A stretch of 32,345 nucleotides of DNA. It comes from Burkholderiaceae bacterium. Its GTDB lineage: Bacteria > Pseudomonadota > Gammaproteobacteria > Burkholderiales > Burkholderiaceae_D. Below, in pieces: positions 1 to 9,463 of this stretch (position 1 is its first letter; every line of letters begins with the position of its first letter). Below the pieces are notes generated by a model that searched no databases, was not told the DNA's origin, and saw only the letters and a program-made list of their open reading frames with translations. The stretch is taken from contig JAIETO010000112.1 of the NCBI GenBank assembly GCA_019745005.1, positions 1 to 32,345 of the forward strand. The letters run 5' to 3'. Both the position numbers and the translations under genes were made by a program.

Positions 1-267
1 TGCTCGTGCACTCCCAGAAAATGGCAATGCCTTAGCTTAATGAAGCGACTTGAAGCTATCTAGTAAAAAGGGGCGAACTGAGTATTGGATGGGGTGAAAT
101 GGATGCGTCGGTTGGGCGTTACTCACAACTTATTGTTCGACCGGATTTTGGTTTGTGATGCTCGTTGCGATGCTCGCCGAGCATGTCGATCATGCGTCAC
201 TAATAAGTACGACATGGGTTTTGCGCTTGCATTCTTTTTACCAATACCCTTATCTGTATTTATACAA

Positions 268-288
268 TGCGCTTTAAATATAAGCGCA
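268..288. repeat. Inverted repeat TGCGCTT-TAAATAT-AAGCGCA in non-coding DNA
   Basis: Perfect 7-bp arms read directly; function unknown. Confidence 0.4.
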
Positions 289-403
289 ATTAAGTATATC
301 TTTTAAAAAAACACGGGAGTATATGGATTTTACAGATTAAAAGTGTCGTGAAAAAATGTGAAACCGACTTGCAGGTTCGCACACAATAACGAATTTTCCT
401 TGC

Positions 404-430
404 CTCCGATTACGCTGACGCTAATCGGAG
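404..430. repeat. Hairpin CTCCGATTA-CGCTGACGC-TAATCGGAG, REP-like intergenic palindrome or terminator
   Basis: Perfect 9-bp arms, intergenic, followed by GCTACG. Confidence 0.5.
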
Positions 431-512
431 CTACGCGGGCTGTGCAATAGATAAAGCCCATTGCGCCCTACCATTGCGGGCTACGAACGCGACGGCAATT
501 TGCAAGACATGA

Positions 513-1385
513 TTAATCCTTGACGATGTAAGATTTGATTTCAGCGGTAACGGCATTGGTGATTGGGGTGGCTATATCGAAAAAATGGTCGCCAAATATA
601 TCAAGACGACCTCCGCTTCCGTAAGCGAAATAGACATAGCCTTGACAATTTGTACCTGAATCTCTGTATACCACCTCGACATCAATTCGATTTCCGTTCG
701 GTTTGAGTTTTATGGGATCGCAATAAAAAATTGCACCATTTCCAGCAGGATCTGGCGCATCCTCTAACATAATGGCCGGCCTAAAATTCTTCGGATTTTC
801 TCTGTCTGCTGGTATGTATTTTGGATCCGCCACACTGCCATAAGGTAAAAGCCAAATTTTTTCATGTTCAGGTATTTTGAAAGCTCCCCCAAATTTCCAT
901 TGGCGATAAATATAACTTTTGACACCATCGACCACTGGCGGATTAAACGAAACAAAATATTTCACCCACGTTCCTTCGGTGCGAGGATAACCAGTTTTCA
1001 AATCGTAATAACTGAGTAGCTTTCCATCGACCCACTTGAATTCGAAAATCGCTGCTGCCATTTCACATTTTTCGCTTCTGTGGCTGACACCACCAACACC
1101 CGCCGGAATACGCATGGTGTATCCTGCAGTTGTCTTCCACTCCTCCCAGCTATCCATTGATTTCTGCTCTGACCGTGGACTGGCTTCGGGGTAGTAGATG
1201 GGCGGCCCTACAGGATTCGTGCCTCGCTTACAATTAACATTTGAGTCATCTTTCAAGTCAACTTGTTCCCGCTCACCGCATGCTTGAAGAGCAAAGATCA
1301 CAAAAAATAAAAAAATTACGAAGACGAAGCTTTTGACGCCGTTTTTTATATAGATTGAATTCATTCTTTTCTCATACCTAATCAC
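513..1385 (-). CDS. Putative lipoprotein of unknown function
   Basis: ORF of 290 aa; hydrophobic N-terminal segment ending in lipobox-like FALQAC-GE; start may be internal Met at about 1361. Confidence 0.7.
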   Translation of the reverse strand: MIRYEKRMNSIYIKNGVKSFVFVIFLFFVIFALQACGEREQVDLKDDSNVNCKRGTNPVGPPIYYPEASPRSEQKSMDSWEEWKTTAGYTMRIPAGVGGVSHRSEKCEMAAAIFEFKWVDGKLLSYYDLKTGYPRTEGTWVKYFVSFNPPVVDGVKSYIYRQWKFGGAFKIPEHEKIWLLPYGSVADPKYIPADRENPKNFRPAIMLEDAPDPAGNGAIFYCDPIKLKPNGNRIDVEVVYRDSGTNCQGYVYFAYGSGGRLDIFGDHFFDIATPITNAVTAEIKSYIVKD

Positions 1386-1410
1386 GCTTATTTTAATCCT
1401 TGCAGATTAC

Positions 1411-1432
1411 ATCAAGCCTCGCAAGGCTTGAT
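1411..1432. repeat. Hairpin ATCAAGCCT-CGCA-AGGCTTGAT, possible terminator or REP-like element
   Basis: Perfect 9-bp arms between two minus-strand genes; no T-tract; followed by TGCTACG. Confidence 0.5.
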
Positions 1433-1443
1433 TGCTACGGAGG

Positions 1444-2205
1444 TTAGAATTGCGTTGAAGTCTCCCGCATCAATTCCAACAATTGTGCCCGATATTGCCT
1501 ACTACACGGAACGCGTGCGTCGCTTGTAAGCTGTAATTCGGCGTCGCCTTTGTCGAGCGTGATGATTTTTTTGATGGACGATAGTCGAACCGCAGCGCGT
1601 CGGTGGCAGCGAAAAAAATCGCGCCCCAGTTTATTGACCAAACTTTCTAGCGTTTGGCGCATGAGGGTTTGTTCTTTGCCCGTATGCAGCACGACATAGT
1701 TGTCTGCTGTTTCTATCCAATCGATTTTTGCAACGAGAATAATTTTGCTCACACCGCGATCTGGCACGATCAATTGCTGGATGGGGTAATGCGCTAAACC
1801 TGCCTGCAAGGTGCTTGGCTTGGTTAACGATAATTTGGCGCTTGCGCGCTCTTTTAATCTTTCTCGCAGCCGCTGCAAGGTTTTTTGCAAACGGGTTTGA
1901 TCAAAGGGCTTTAATAAATAATCGACTGCATTGGTTTCAAACGCTTGGATCGCAAACTGGTCGTATGCGGTGACAAACGCAATTAACGGTGTGGGTGGCG
2001 TGAGCGAGGCGGCTAATTCGATACCGCTTAGTTCAGGCATTTGTATATCAAAAAAAGCTACGTCGGGCGGATCTTCGTTAATCATGCTTAAGGCGTCGAC
2101 CGCGTCTTTTGCTTCCGTGATTTTGGCAATGTCGGCCTCTTGCATCAGCAAGCGGCGCAATTTGTCTCGCGCTGGGCGTTCGTCATCAACAATCAACACG
2201 TGCAT
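1444..2205 (-). CDS. LytTR-family response regulator
   Basis: REC domain (MHVLIVDDERPARDKL, FFDIQMPELSG) and C-terminal LytTR domain (YVVLHTGKEQTLMRQTLESL...FFRCHRRAAV). Confidence 0.93.
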   Translation of the reverse strand: MHVLIVDDERPARDKLRRLLMQEADIAKITEAKDAVDALSMINEDPPDVAFFDIQMPELSGIELAASLTPPTPLIAFVTAYDQFAIQAFETNAVDYLLKPFDQTRLQKTLQRLRERLKERASAKLSLTKPSTLQAGLAHYPIQQLIVPDRGVSKIILVAKIDWIETADNYVVLHTGKEQTLMRQTLESLVNKLGRDFFRCHRRAAVRLSSIKKIITLDKGDAELQLTSDARVPCSRQYRAQLLELMRETSTQF

Positions 2206-3251
2206 GGCAAGCGCATTTCCATTGCGACACCGGCGGGTGACAATTGTTGTAACTGCAGGCTGGCAGCGTCGCCATAACGAAGCTGCAAGCGTGCACGCAG
2301 ATTGCGCATGCCCATGCCCGCGTGGCCTTCTTTGATGTCAAGCCGCCCTTGGTCATCGGCTATGCGTACTTGCAGTGTTTGTTGGTGAAGTGAAGCGCTA
2401 ATGACGATCTTGGTGGGCTGGCGGCAATGTTCAACCGTATGCTTAAACACGTTTTCTAGCAAAGGCTGCACGCTCATGACGGGAATGAGGCAATTGAGTG
2501 CTGCTTCATCAATTTGCCAGGTAATCGTCACGCGGTCTTCGTAGCGGGTTTCCATGAGTTGGGCATACGCTCGCACTAAGCGCATTTCTAAGGCTAAGCT
2601 GGCTTCGTGTAACTCACTCATTTCTAGGGTTGCGCGTAGCACGTCGGCAAGTTGAATTAAGGTGGCGTCCGCTTTTTCAACATTGCTGTGCATGAGCGAG
2701 GAAATGGCGTTCAGCGCATTAAATAAAAAATGCGGTTGCATTTGTTGCGTGAGGCGTTGTAGCTGCGCTTGACGTATGAGCGAAGTCGATTGCTCGGCCG
2801 CCAGCTTTGCTTTGAGCAAATTAAAGTACGACAACACACCAAACAAAATTACGGTAAATAAGCCTAAAAAAATCGACAGTTTTAGAGCCTCGTAGAGAAA
2901 AATATTCCCCCACGAATCATGGTAATAAGTTTCGCCCATCCAAGCGTACACGGCGTGCCGAATGCCAAACACGATGGGAATGAAGGTAATCCAAATCAGG
3001 GGAAAACAAGCGAGTTGAACGCAGAACCAGCGCCAAGGGGTTTCCAACAAATGATCAAACCTCCTTGTGGCGACGCGCATGCTTATCCATAAGCTTAAGC
3101 CCGTAATGGCGGACGAACCTTCCCACAACACAGGCTGCCAAATCGTGGTGCCGCCGCTGCGCCAAAAATCTTGAATGGCGACAAACACCATCAAGCCGAC
3201 AAAAATCAACCATGCGGTGGCGATGGTAAAAATCGTGCGTTTATTTAGCAT
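2193..3251 (-). CDS. LytS/YehU-type sensor histidine kinase
   Basis: N-terminal TM segments, His_kinase motif QMQPHFLFNALNAISSL, ATPase part GMGMRNLRARLQLRYG; overlaps the regulator. Confidence 0.93.
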   Translation of the reverse strand: MLNKRTIFTIATAWLIFVGLMVFVAIQDFWRSGGTTIWQPVLWEGSSAITGLSLWISMRVATRRFDHLLETPWRWFCVQLACFPLIWITFIPIVFGIRHAVYAWMGETYYHDSWGNIFLYEALKLSIFLGLFTVILFGVLSYFNLLKAKLAAEQSTSLIRQAQLQRLTQQMQPHFLFNALNAISSLMHSNVEKADATLIQLADVLRATLEMSELHEASLALEMRLVRAYAQLMETRYEDRVTITWQIDEAALNCLIPVMSVQPLLENVFKHTVEHCRQPTKIVISASLHQQTLQVRIADDQGRLDIKEGHAGMGMRNLRARLQLRYGDAASLQLQQLSPAGVAMEMRLPCTC

Positions 3252-3306
3252 TGGACGGCATGCTCATTCAGATTCTTTCTTACTAGCAGAAGAGTTCGCC
3301 TAGAAA

Positions 3307-3501
3307 CTATTTTCCTTTTTTCGCGCCCTGCTTTTCGCCAATTTTCCGATCTTTATAGGTTTGGCGCGCTTTGGTGAAACGCTCCTTGGTTTTCTCCTCA
3401 TCGCGGTCACCAAATGCGTAATTCGCTTCTAGCCACATGACATTAATAATGCCGAAGGCTAATGCCAAGCCCAAACCTAGTATCCAGTTGAAGTACCACA
3501 T
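3307..3501 (-). CDS. cydX: Cytochrome bd oxidase small subunit CydX
   Basis: MWYFNWILGLGLALAFGIINVMWLE is the CydX/YbgT signature; lies just downstream of cydB. Confidence 0.9.
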   Translation of the reverse strand: MWYFNWILGLGLALAFGIINVMWLEANYAFGDRDEEKTKERFTKARQTYKDRKIGEKQGAKKGK

Positions 3502-3558
3502 AGTTTCCCCTTTTTAAAGATTTTCGAAGGAAGCGCTGATAAAGTTAATCAGCTTTTC

Positions 3559-4698
3559 CTAATACGCTGAATGCGTGTTTTCTTCGATGTGTTGTGCGTC
3601 GACCTTGCCTTTTAACACACGGTAAATCCAAGCCGTATAAAACATCACAATTGGTAAGAAAATCACTACGACCCAAAACATAATCCCCAAGCTCTTGTGA
3701 CTCGCCACCACATCCCACACCGTTAAACTGCTGCGCGGGTCTAGCGAGGAAGGCATGACGAAGGGGAACATGGATGCACCTGCCGTCAATATTATCCCTG
3801 CAACCGAAAGACCACTGCTGAGAAACGCGAGCACAGGCCGTTTTAGCATACTCAAGACCATGCTCCCAAGCGCACCGACAAAGCCCGCTGCAGGAAACAC
3901 CCAGAGCCAAGCGCTGCGTGCGTAGTTGTCCATCCATGCGCCGGCAGATTGCGTGACCGTTTTTGCCAAAGGCATAAACGCCGTGTTGACATCGGGAATA
4001 CTGGTGATGCGGTAGCCGACAAAACCGTTTGATATCCACACACCACCTGCGGCGAACAGAATAATGGTGAGTAGCGCGGCAAAGATTGCCACCCTGCCCG
4101 CCCGCTCTGCCACCACGCCGCCCGCTTTGGTGCGCAAAAAGGTCGCGCCGTGCATGAGTAACATCGCCACGCTGAGCAGACCCGCTAACAAACCAAACGG
4201 ATTTAACAAGCCAAAGAAGCCGCCGATGTATTCCAGGCGCATGGTGTCGTCAAAGCGAAACGGCACGCCTTGCAACAAATTGCCAAACGCCACCCCAAAA
4301 ATCAGCGCGGGTACAAAACCACCGGCAAACAAAGCCCAATCCCAAAACGAACGCCAGCGCGGGTCTGCGATTTTGCTGCGGTAATCAAAACCCACGGGCC
4401 GAAAAAACAGCGAGAACAATAACAACATGAGCGCCACGTAAAAGCCAGAGAACGCCGCCGCATACGCCAAGGGCCACGCGGCAAATAAAGCGCCGCCCGC
4501 CGTAATCAACCAGGTTTGGTTGCCTTCCCAAGTCGGGCCAACCGAATTGATGATAATGCGGCGCTCCACATCGTTTTTACCCAAAAAAGGCAGCAACATG
4601 CCCACGCCAAAATCAAAACCGTCCGTCAGCGCAAAGCCGATTAACAGCACGCCGACAAAACACCACCAAATAATTTTTAAGGTTTCGTAATCGAACAT
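3559..4698 (-). CDS. cydB: Cytochrome bd ubiquinol oxidase subunit II
   Basis: 379 aa multi-TM, MFDYETLKIIWWCFVGVLLIGFALTDGFDFGVGMLLPF and EGNQTWLITAGGALFAAWP. Confidence 0.97.
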   Translation of the reverse strand: MFDYETLKIIWWCFVGVLLIGFALTDGFDFGVGMLLPFLGKNDVERRIIINSVGPTWEGNQTWLITAGGALFAAWPLAYAAAFSGFYVALMLLLFSLFFRPVGFDYRSKIADPRWRSFWDWALFAGGFVPALIFGVAFGNLLQGVPFRFDDTMRLEYIGGFFGLLNPFGLLAGLLSVAMLLMHGATFLRTKAGGVVAERAGRVAIFAALLTIILFAAGGVWISNGFVGYRITSIPDVNTAFMPLAKTVTQSAGAWMDNYARSAWLWVFPAAGFVGALGSMVLSMLKRPVLAFLSSGLSVAGIILTAGASMFPFVMPSSLDPRSSLTVWDVVASHKSLGIMFWVVVIFLPIVMFYTAWIYRVLKGKVDAQHIEENTHSAY

Positions 4699-4710
4699 AG
4701 TCTTTCCTCT

Positions 4711-6279
4711 TTACCCATTAACGGCGCTAGGATTTTCGAAATGGTATTTACCCGTATGCAAGCTACTTGGGCCTAAGCGGGCGTACTTGAACATCAAAAA
4801 TAACTCGACCGCCAGCAACAAGGTATAGAAGCCCATAAAACCCGCCAAGCTGAAATACAGGTCATTGGCTTGCAGCGTAGAGGCGGACAAATGTGTGGGC
4901 AAAATGCCTGAAATGGTCCACGGTTGCCGCCCGTATTCCGCCACCATCCAACCCACTTCGATTGCCACCCAAGGCAGGGGAATACTGAACAACGCCAATT
5001 TCAATAACCAGCGGTGCTTGGATAAACGCCGCGTAATCAAGAAGAAAAACGAAATACTAAAGATGAACAAAAATAAAACACCCAAACCCACCATCAACCG
5101 GAAACCTAAAAACAGCGGCGCAACCTTAGGGATAGAGTCGTTAGTGGCTTTGGTGATTTGCTCTGGCGTGGCATCAACCACGTTCGCCGTGTATTTCTTG
5201 AGCAGTAAGCCGTAGCCCAAATCTTTCTTCAGCGCTTTAAACTCGGCTTTCGCTTCCTCAGAGGTATCGCCAGATTTGAGGCGGGTTAATGCCGCGTAGG
5301 CTTTCATGCCGTTAATGATGCGCTCTCGATTTTGTATTTTGTGGTCTTTAATGCCCACCACTTGCGTGTCGGTTGAACGGGTTGCAATCAAGCCCATCAG
5401 GTAGGGAATTTTAATCGCGTAATCGGTGCGCTCTGCTTCATCATTGGGCAGACCAATTACCGTGAAGGCTGCCGGCGCTGGCTCGGTATGCCATTCTGCT
5501 TCGATTGCCGCGAGCTTCACTTTGTTGACTTCACCCGCTGTATAGCCAGACTCATCGCCTAGCACGATCACAGATAAAGTCGATGCCAATCCAAACGCCG
5601 CAGCAATCGCAAACGAGCGAATGGCAAATGCGGTATCACGCACTTTAAGCAAATAGTACGAAGACACGCCCAGCACAAACAGCGATGCCGCGACATAGCC
5701 CGATGCCACCGTATGCACAAATTTGACTTGGGCCACCGGATTAAAAATCACGTCAGCAATACTGACTAATTCCATGCGCATGGTTTCGTAATTAAACTCG
5801 GCGCCGACTGGGTTATTCATCCAACCGTTGGCAATTAAAATCCACAAGGCGGAGAGATTTGAGCCCAGAGCCACCAAAAATGTCACGCCTAAATGGGCAG
5901 GTTTGGATAATTTATTCCAGCCGAAAAACATCAAGCCGACGAAGCTCGATTCCAAGAAAAACGCCATCAAGCCTTCAATCGCTAAGGGCGTACCGAAGAT
6001 ATCGCCCACGTAATGCGAGTAGTACGACCAATTTGTTCCGAATTGAAACTCCAACGTAATGCCTGTGGTTACGCCCATGGCAAAATTAATTGCAAAAAGC
6101 TTGCCCCAAAACTTGGTCATATCGCGATAAATTTCCCGCCCCGTCATCACATATACCGATTCCATGATGACCAAAATCCACGATAAACCTAGCGTGAGCG
6201 GTACAAACAAAAAGTGATACATCGCCGTGGCGGCGAACTGCAGGCGCGATAAATTGACAACTTCTTCTATGGGAGCCAT
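4711..6279 (-). CDS. cydA: Cytochrome bd ubiquinol oxidase subunit I (long Q-loop type)
   Basis: 522 aa, LSRLQFAATAMYHFLFVPLTLGLSW, GRQPWTISGILPT; long Q-loop between GEVNKVKLAA and the GFRLMVGLG helix. Confidence 0.97.
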   Translation of the reverse strand: MAPIEEVVNLSRLQFAATAMYHFLFVPLTLGLSWILVIMESVYVMTGREIYRDMTKFWGKLFAINFAMGVTTGITLEFQFGTNWSYYSHYVGDIFGTPLAIEGLMAFFLESSFVGLMFFGWNKLSKPAHLGVTFLVALGSNLSALWILIANGWMNNPVGAEFNYETMRMELVSIADVIFNPVAQVKFVHTVASGYVAASLFVLGVSSYYLLKVRDTAFAIRSFAIAAAFGLASTLSVIVLGDESGYTAGEVNKVKLAAIEAEWHTEPAPAAFTVIGLPNDEAERTDYAIKIPYLMGLIATRSTDTQVVGIKDHKIQNRERIINGMKAYAALTRLKSGDTSEEAKAEFKALKKDLGYGLLLKKYTANVVDATPEQITKATNDSIPKVAPLFLGFRLMVGLGVLFLFIFSISFFFLITRRLSKHRWLLKLALFSIPLPWVAIEVGWMVAEYGRQPWTISGILPTHLSASTLQANDLYFSLAGFMGFYTLLLAVELFLMFKYARLGPSSLHTGKYHFENPSAVNG

Positions 6280-6288
6280 TTGGTTTCC

Positions 6289-6651
6289 TCAATTTGACTT
6301 TATGTTCTTTGACGACGCCGCTTCATTAATAACAGCGGCGGGTTTTGTGGGCGTGGCGGTATTCGTTTCAGCAGCTTGCTGCGATTTTTTTTGCGATTCT
6401 GTGTTCAGCGTTTGATTATTCGCCTGCAGCGCATTGGCCTTGCTTGTCGCAGGCTGCGCAGATAAAAAATGCTCCTCAACCACAGGTTTTGGTAGGCTCA
6501 TATGCTTGGTTTGTGGATGCGAAAAGAAGAACTTCCATAGCCCAAATAGAAAAGCAATTTTCACCAACAAAATAAGACTAATTTCGACCCAAAGCGGCAG
6601 TCCTGTATGCCGCGTCTTTTTAAATAATTTGTTGGTCGAAAAAATAGTCAT
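6289..6651 (-). CDS. CydP-like putative small subunit of cytochrome oxidase
   Basis: One TM segment (LPLWVEISLILLVKIAFLFGLWKFFFS) after a basic N-terminus, directly upstream of cydA, start overlaps the upstream stop (TAATG). Confidence 0.65.
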   Translation of the reverse strand: MTIFSTNKLFKKTRHTGLPLWVEISLILLVKIAFLFGLWKFFFSHPQTKHMSLPKPVVEEHFLSAQPATSKANALQANNQTLNTESQKKSQQAAETNTATPTKPAAVINEAASSKNIKSN

Positions 6652-7256
6652 TACGATGCTTTTTTAGCCGCGCGTTTCGTCACGTTACTGGTTTTCTCTT
6701 TGCCGCCGAATCGAAACGTATCGCGAAAATCTAATAACTTGCCCACGCCGGAGCCCATTTTCATCAACGATGCCAAAGTCTCAGGCGATAGCCTTTGCAC
6801 GTCATCAAACCAAGAGCTAGAAAGTTCTATCAGTTGGTACATCTCGCGCATGCGCTCTTGTGCCAAGCGGTCTTCCTCTGACGCGGGGCTTTCTAGCAGT
6901 GCATCACGCAACATTGATAGAGTTGGTTCGATTTCGCGCCGACGCCGCTCTTCTAATAATGCTTTAAAAATCTCCCAGATGTCTTTTGGCGGCTCGAAGT
7001 AATCACGCCTATCGCCTGGCTTGTGCATCAATTTGACAAGACGCCACGCCTGTAATTCTTTCAAGCCCATACTTACGTTTGAGCGGGAGAAAGCCAACAA
7101 CTCAGCAATTTCGTCCGCATTTAGGGGCTTGCCCAACACATACAGCAAAGCATACATCTGCCCCACTGTGCGGTTAATACCCCAACGACTACCCATCTCG
7201 CCAAAATGAAGGATAAAGCGCTGACTAAGCGGGCTTAAGGGGCTCAAGGACTCCAT
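6651..7256 (-). CDS. GbsR/MarR-family transcriptional regulator
   Basis: GSRWGINRTVGQMYALLYVLGKPLNADEIAELLAFSRSNVSMGLKELQAWRLVK winged-HTH; GDRRDYF wing. Confidence 0.88.
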   Translation of the reverse strand: MESLSPLSPLSQRFILHFGEMGSRWGINRTVGQMYALLYVLGKPLNADEIAELLAFSRSNVSMGLKELQAWRLVKLMHKPGDRRDYFEPPKDIWEIFKALLEERRRREIEPTLSMLRDALLESPASEEDRLAQERMREMYQLIELSSSWFDDVQRLSPETLASLMKMGSGVGKLLDFRDTFRFGGKEKTSNVTKRAAKKAS

Positions 7257-7280
7257 AATTTGTCTTTCAATAAATTACTG

Positions 7281-7304
7281 TAATTTCACGAATTCCTGAA
7301 ATTA
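7281..7304. promoter_or_regulatory. Near-perfect 24-bp palindrome TAATTTCACGAATTCCTGAAATTA, candidate operator
   Basis: 11 of 12 base pairs symmetric; 25 bp upstream of the GbsR start codon. Confidence 0.6.
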
Positions 7305-7448
7305 TAGAAGATTCTTGAAAACTTCGTCGAACTCCGACAAATGGACAAACCAACTCAGGGTGCTCACTGGCTCAAGTTTTTAATCCAGATTTGCTTGGTA
7401 GTGACGCGAATGCAATATCATGCTGATTTTTACTTTGAGGTTATCGAA

Positions 7449-7916
7449 ATGAAGTTTCATCTCGCGTTCGCAATTATTGCCATTAGCTTCTCTTCGCTGT
7501 TGCATGCCCAAACCGCGCCAGCAACGCCCGCTTCCTCGACACCAGCACCAAATTCGCCCGCCCCATTGCACATCACTGCACTAGGGAAAATTGATACAGA
7601 AGTCGGCACAGGCGCGGAAGCGGTGTACGGCTCACAAGTTGAAGTGCACTACACGGGATGGCTATATGACCCGAAAGCACCGAATTTGCATGGCGCTAAA
7701 TTTGATAGCTCACGCACATCTGGCTCACCGTTTTCTTTTCAAGTCGGTGCCCGACAAGTCATTAAAGGTTGGGACTTAGGCGTTGTAGGCATGAAGGTTG
7801 GCGGAAAACGCACGCTGATGATTCCAAGCTACTTGGGCTACAGCACGGCGGGTTCGGGCTCAATTCCACCGAATACGCATTTGGTGTTTGATATTGAGCT
7901 ATTGAGCGTGAAATAA
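7449..7916 (+). CDS. FKBP-type peptidyl-prolyl cis-trans isomerase, exported
   Basis: VEVHYTGWLYDP, FDSSRTSGSPFSFQVGARQVIKGWDLGVVGMKVGGKRTLMIPSYLGYS; ATG at 7449 gives a signal peptide (tracked ORF starts at 7341). Confidence 0.93.
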   Translation: MKFHLAFAIIAISFSSLLHAQTAPATPASSTPAPNSPAPLHITALGKIDTEVGTGAEAVYGSQVEVHYTGWLYDPKAPNLHGAKFDSSRTSGSPFSFQVGARQVIKGWDLGVVGMKVGGKRTLMIPSYLGYSTAGSGSIPPNTHLVFDIELLSVK

Positions 7917-7942
7917 AAGCTTGAACGCCGTGGCAACAGCTT

Positions 7943-9013
7943 CTACGAAATCATCCGCTCAATAATTGCAACTGCGTCGTCAACATCTTTTTCAGAGCTA
8001 AAAGGAGCGGGGGAAAGACGCACTCGCCCCAAGCCTGATGTAAGGATCAATCCGTGATCTTCTGCAGCGCTACCAAAATCGGCAAATGGCATCTGGAAGC
8101 AAACCATGCTCGCGCGATTTGCCGGTAAAAGTTGGACGTTAAGGTGGCTAAGCTTTGACCGCAGCGAGGTCGCCAATTCGACGACATGGTTTTCAACTGC
8201 TGCGCGCCCGACCGACGCCAGCAAGGACAAACTTTGGTGCAGCAAGGCGAGGTTAAGATAAGGATTGCCACCACCTCCTGCATCTAGGCGCGCGGCCGTA
8301 GGTTTAAACGAAAATGTATCCAATGGTAGGCGCCAACCACGGTTCAATGACTCCGTTCCTGAGCGGCCATCTAGCGGAAAACTTTCGGGAATCATGCCGA
8401 TCGCTATGCCGTTTGGGCCACCCGCCCACTTGTGTCCGGCAAAAATAATCGCCATGTTTTCTTGCAAATGCAAATTTGGCGCAGGCCATTGACTGGCATC
8501 CAAAATAACACTCAAGCCTTTGCTTGCCGCAGCGGCTTGAATGGCGTTGATGTCATACCGTCGCCCAGAAAGATAGTCACATCCTTCGATTAACACTATG
8601 CCTGTGCCTGAGCAAGCGGCAATCGCTTCAAGATAGCCCGCATCGGTCGCGTGCACCCAATGTGTTTGAACGGCTTGCCCCGCAAGAACTAATGAAGGAT
8701 AACTTTGCCGCGTCTTGATGATCGTGCTATTCGGATGACGAAGAAGCCACCGATCAAGCACGTCGAGTAAGGCAGAGGTGGCGTTGGCTGCGATAAAAAC
8801 GCGCGACGATTCGCACTGAAACAAACGGCCAACCAAGCTTCTCACTTCATCATCAAGAAAATCGTAATACGCGTTTTTTTCGCGATTAAGACTCTTCATT
8901 TTTCGATATTCAAAAAATGCAGAAGTATCCGCCAGCGCTGGGCAACTCGCTGCCCAATTCAGATAAATTTTGCCCTCTGGCAGAACGTAATGCTGTTTTC
9001 CGATTAATTCCAT
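7943..9013 (-). CDS. Class-V aminotransferase-fold PLP enzyme
   Basis: IYLNWAASCPALAD N-terminus, VILDASQWPAP, likely PLP-Lys motif AGHKWAGGPNGIAIG. Confidence 0.82.
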   Translation of the reverse strand: MELIGKQHYVLPEGKIYLNWAASCPALADTSAFFEYRKMKSLNREKNAYYDFLDDEVRSLVGRLFQCESSRVFIAANATSALLDVLDRWLLRHPNSTIIKTRQSYPSLVLAGQAVQTHWVHATDAGYLEAIAACSGTGIVLIEGCDYLSGRRYDINAIQAAAASKGLSVILDASQWPAPNLHLQENMAIIFAGHKWAGGPNGIAIGMIPESFPLDGRSGTESLNRGWRLPLDTFSFKPTAARLDAGGGGNPYLNLALLHQSLSLLASVGRAAVENHVVELATSLRSKLSHLNVQLLPANRASMVCFQMPFADFGSAAEDHGLILTSGLGRVRLSPAPFSSEKDVDDAVAIIERMIS

Positions 9014-9463
9014 GTTCGTCGCTCGTTTTTAATCAAGGGGTGTGAACCGCTTACCCTCGACACTTTAACGAATTGCGTGGGCATAAAGCAAAAAAGTTTA
9101 CTCGAAAGGGAGCGCATTAATCGCTTATTTCACTCTAAGCCGCAGCGCAGAGGCCTTCAGGATTGCTTGCGTTGTGCACCCAATTACCAGCGCTAATTCG
9201 TTTAACAGCGGCGCTTCAAAAAATCCGCCCGCAAATGTGGGCAATTAGTGGTTCCAAGTGCGCTCAATAGTTTGTGTAAATGTATACAGTGTTAGAACGA
9301 ACCTTGTTGGCAGAATTCGCGTTCATTTTTATTTGCGCTTCAACAAACCAATTTGCCCTCTCCTCCCAGCGCGCCACAATGCAGCATCAAATAATCAAAA
9401 TACCTTGTTACCTCAAGCATTACGGTTTATCTTCTAAAAAAACTCACACTTCACGGAGACATC

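Noticed and set aside
170-184. ATGCTCG-C-CGAGCAT palindrome
   Set aside because: Short, 1-nt centre, no associated gene start; insufficient support as an operator or terminator.
85-306. 73-aa plus-strand ORF at the left edge
   Set aside because: No ribosome site or family resemblance; contains simple GATGCTCG duplication and looks non-coding.
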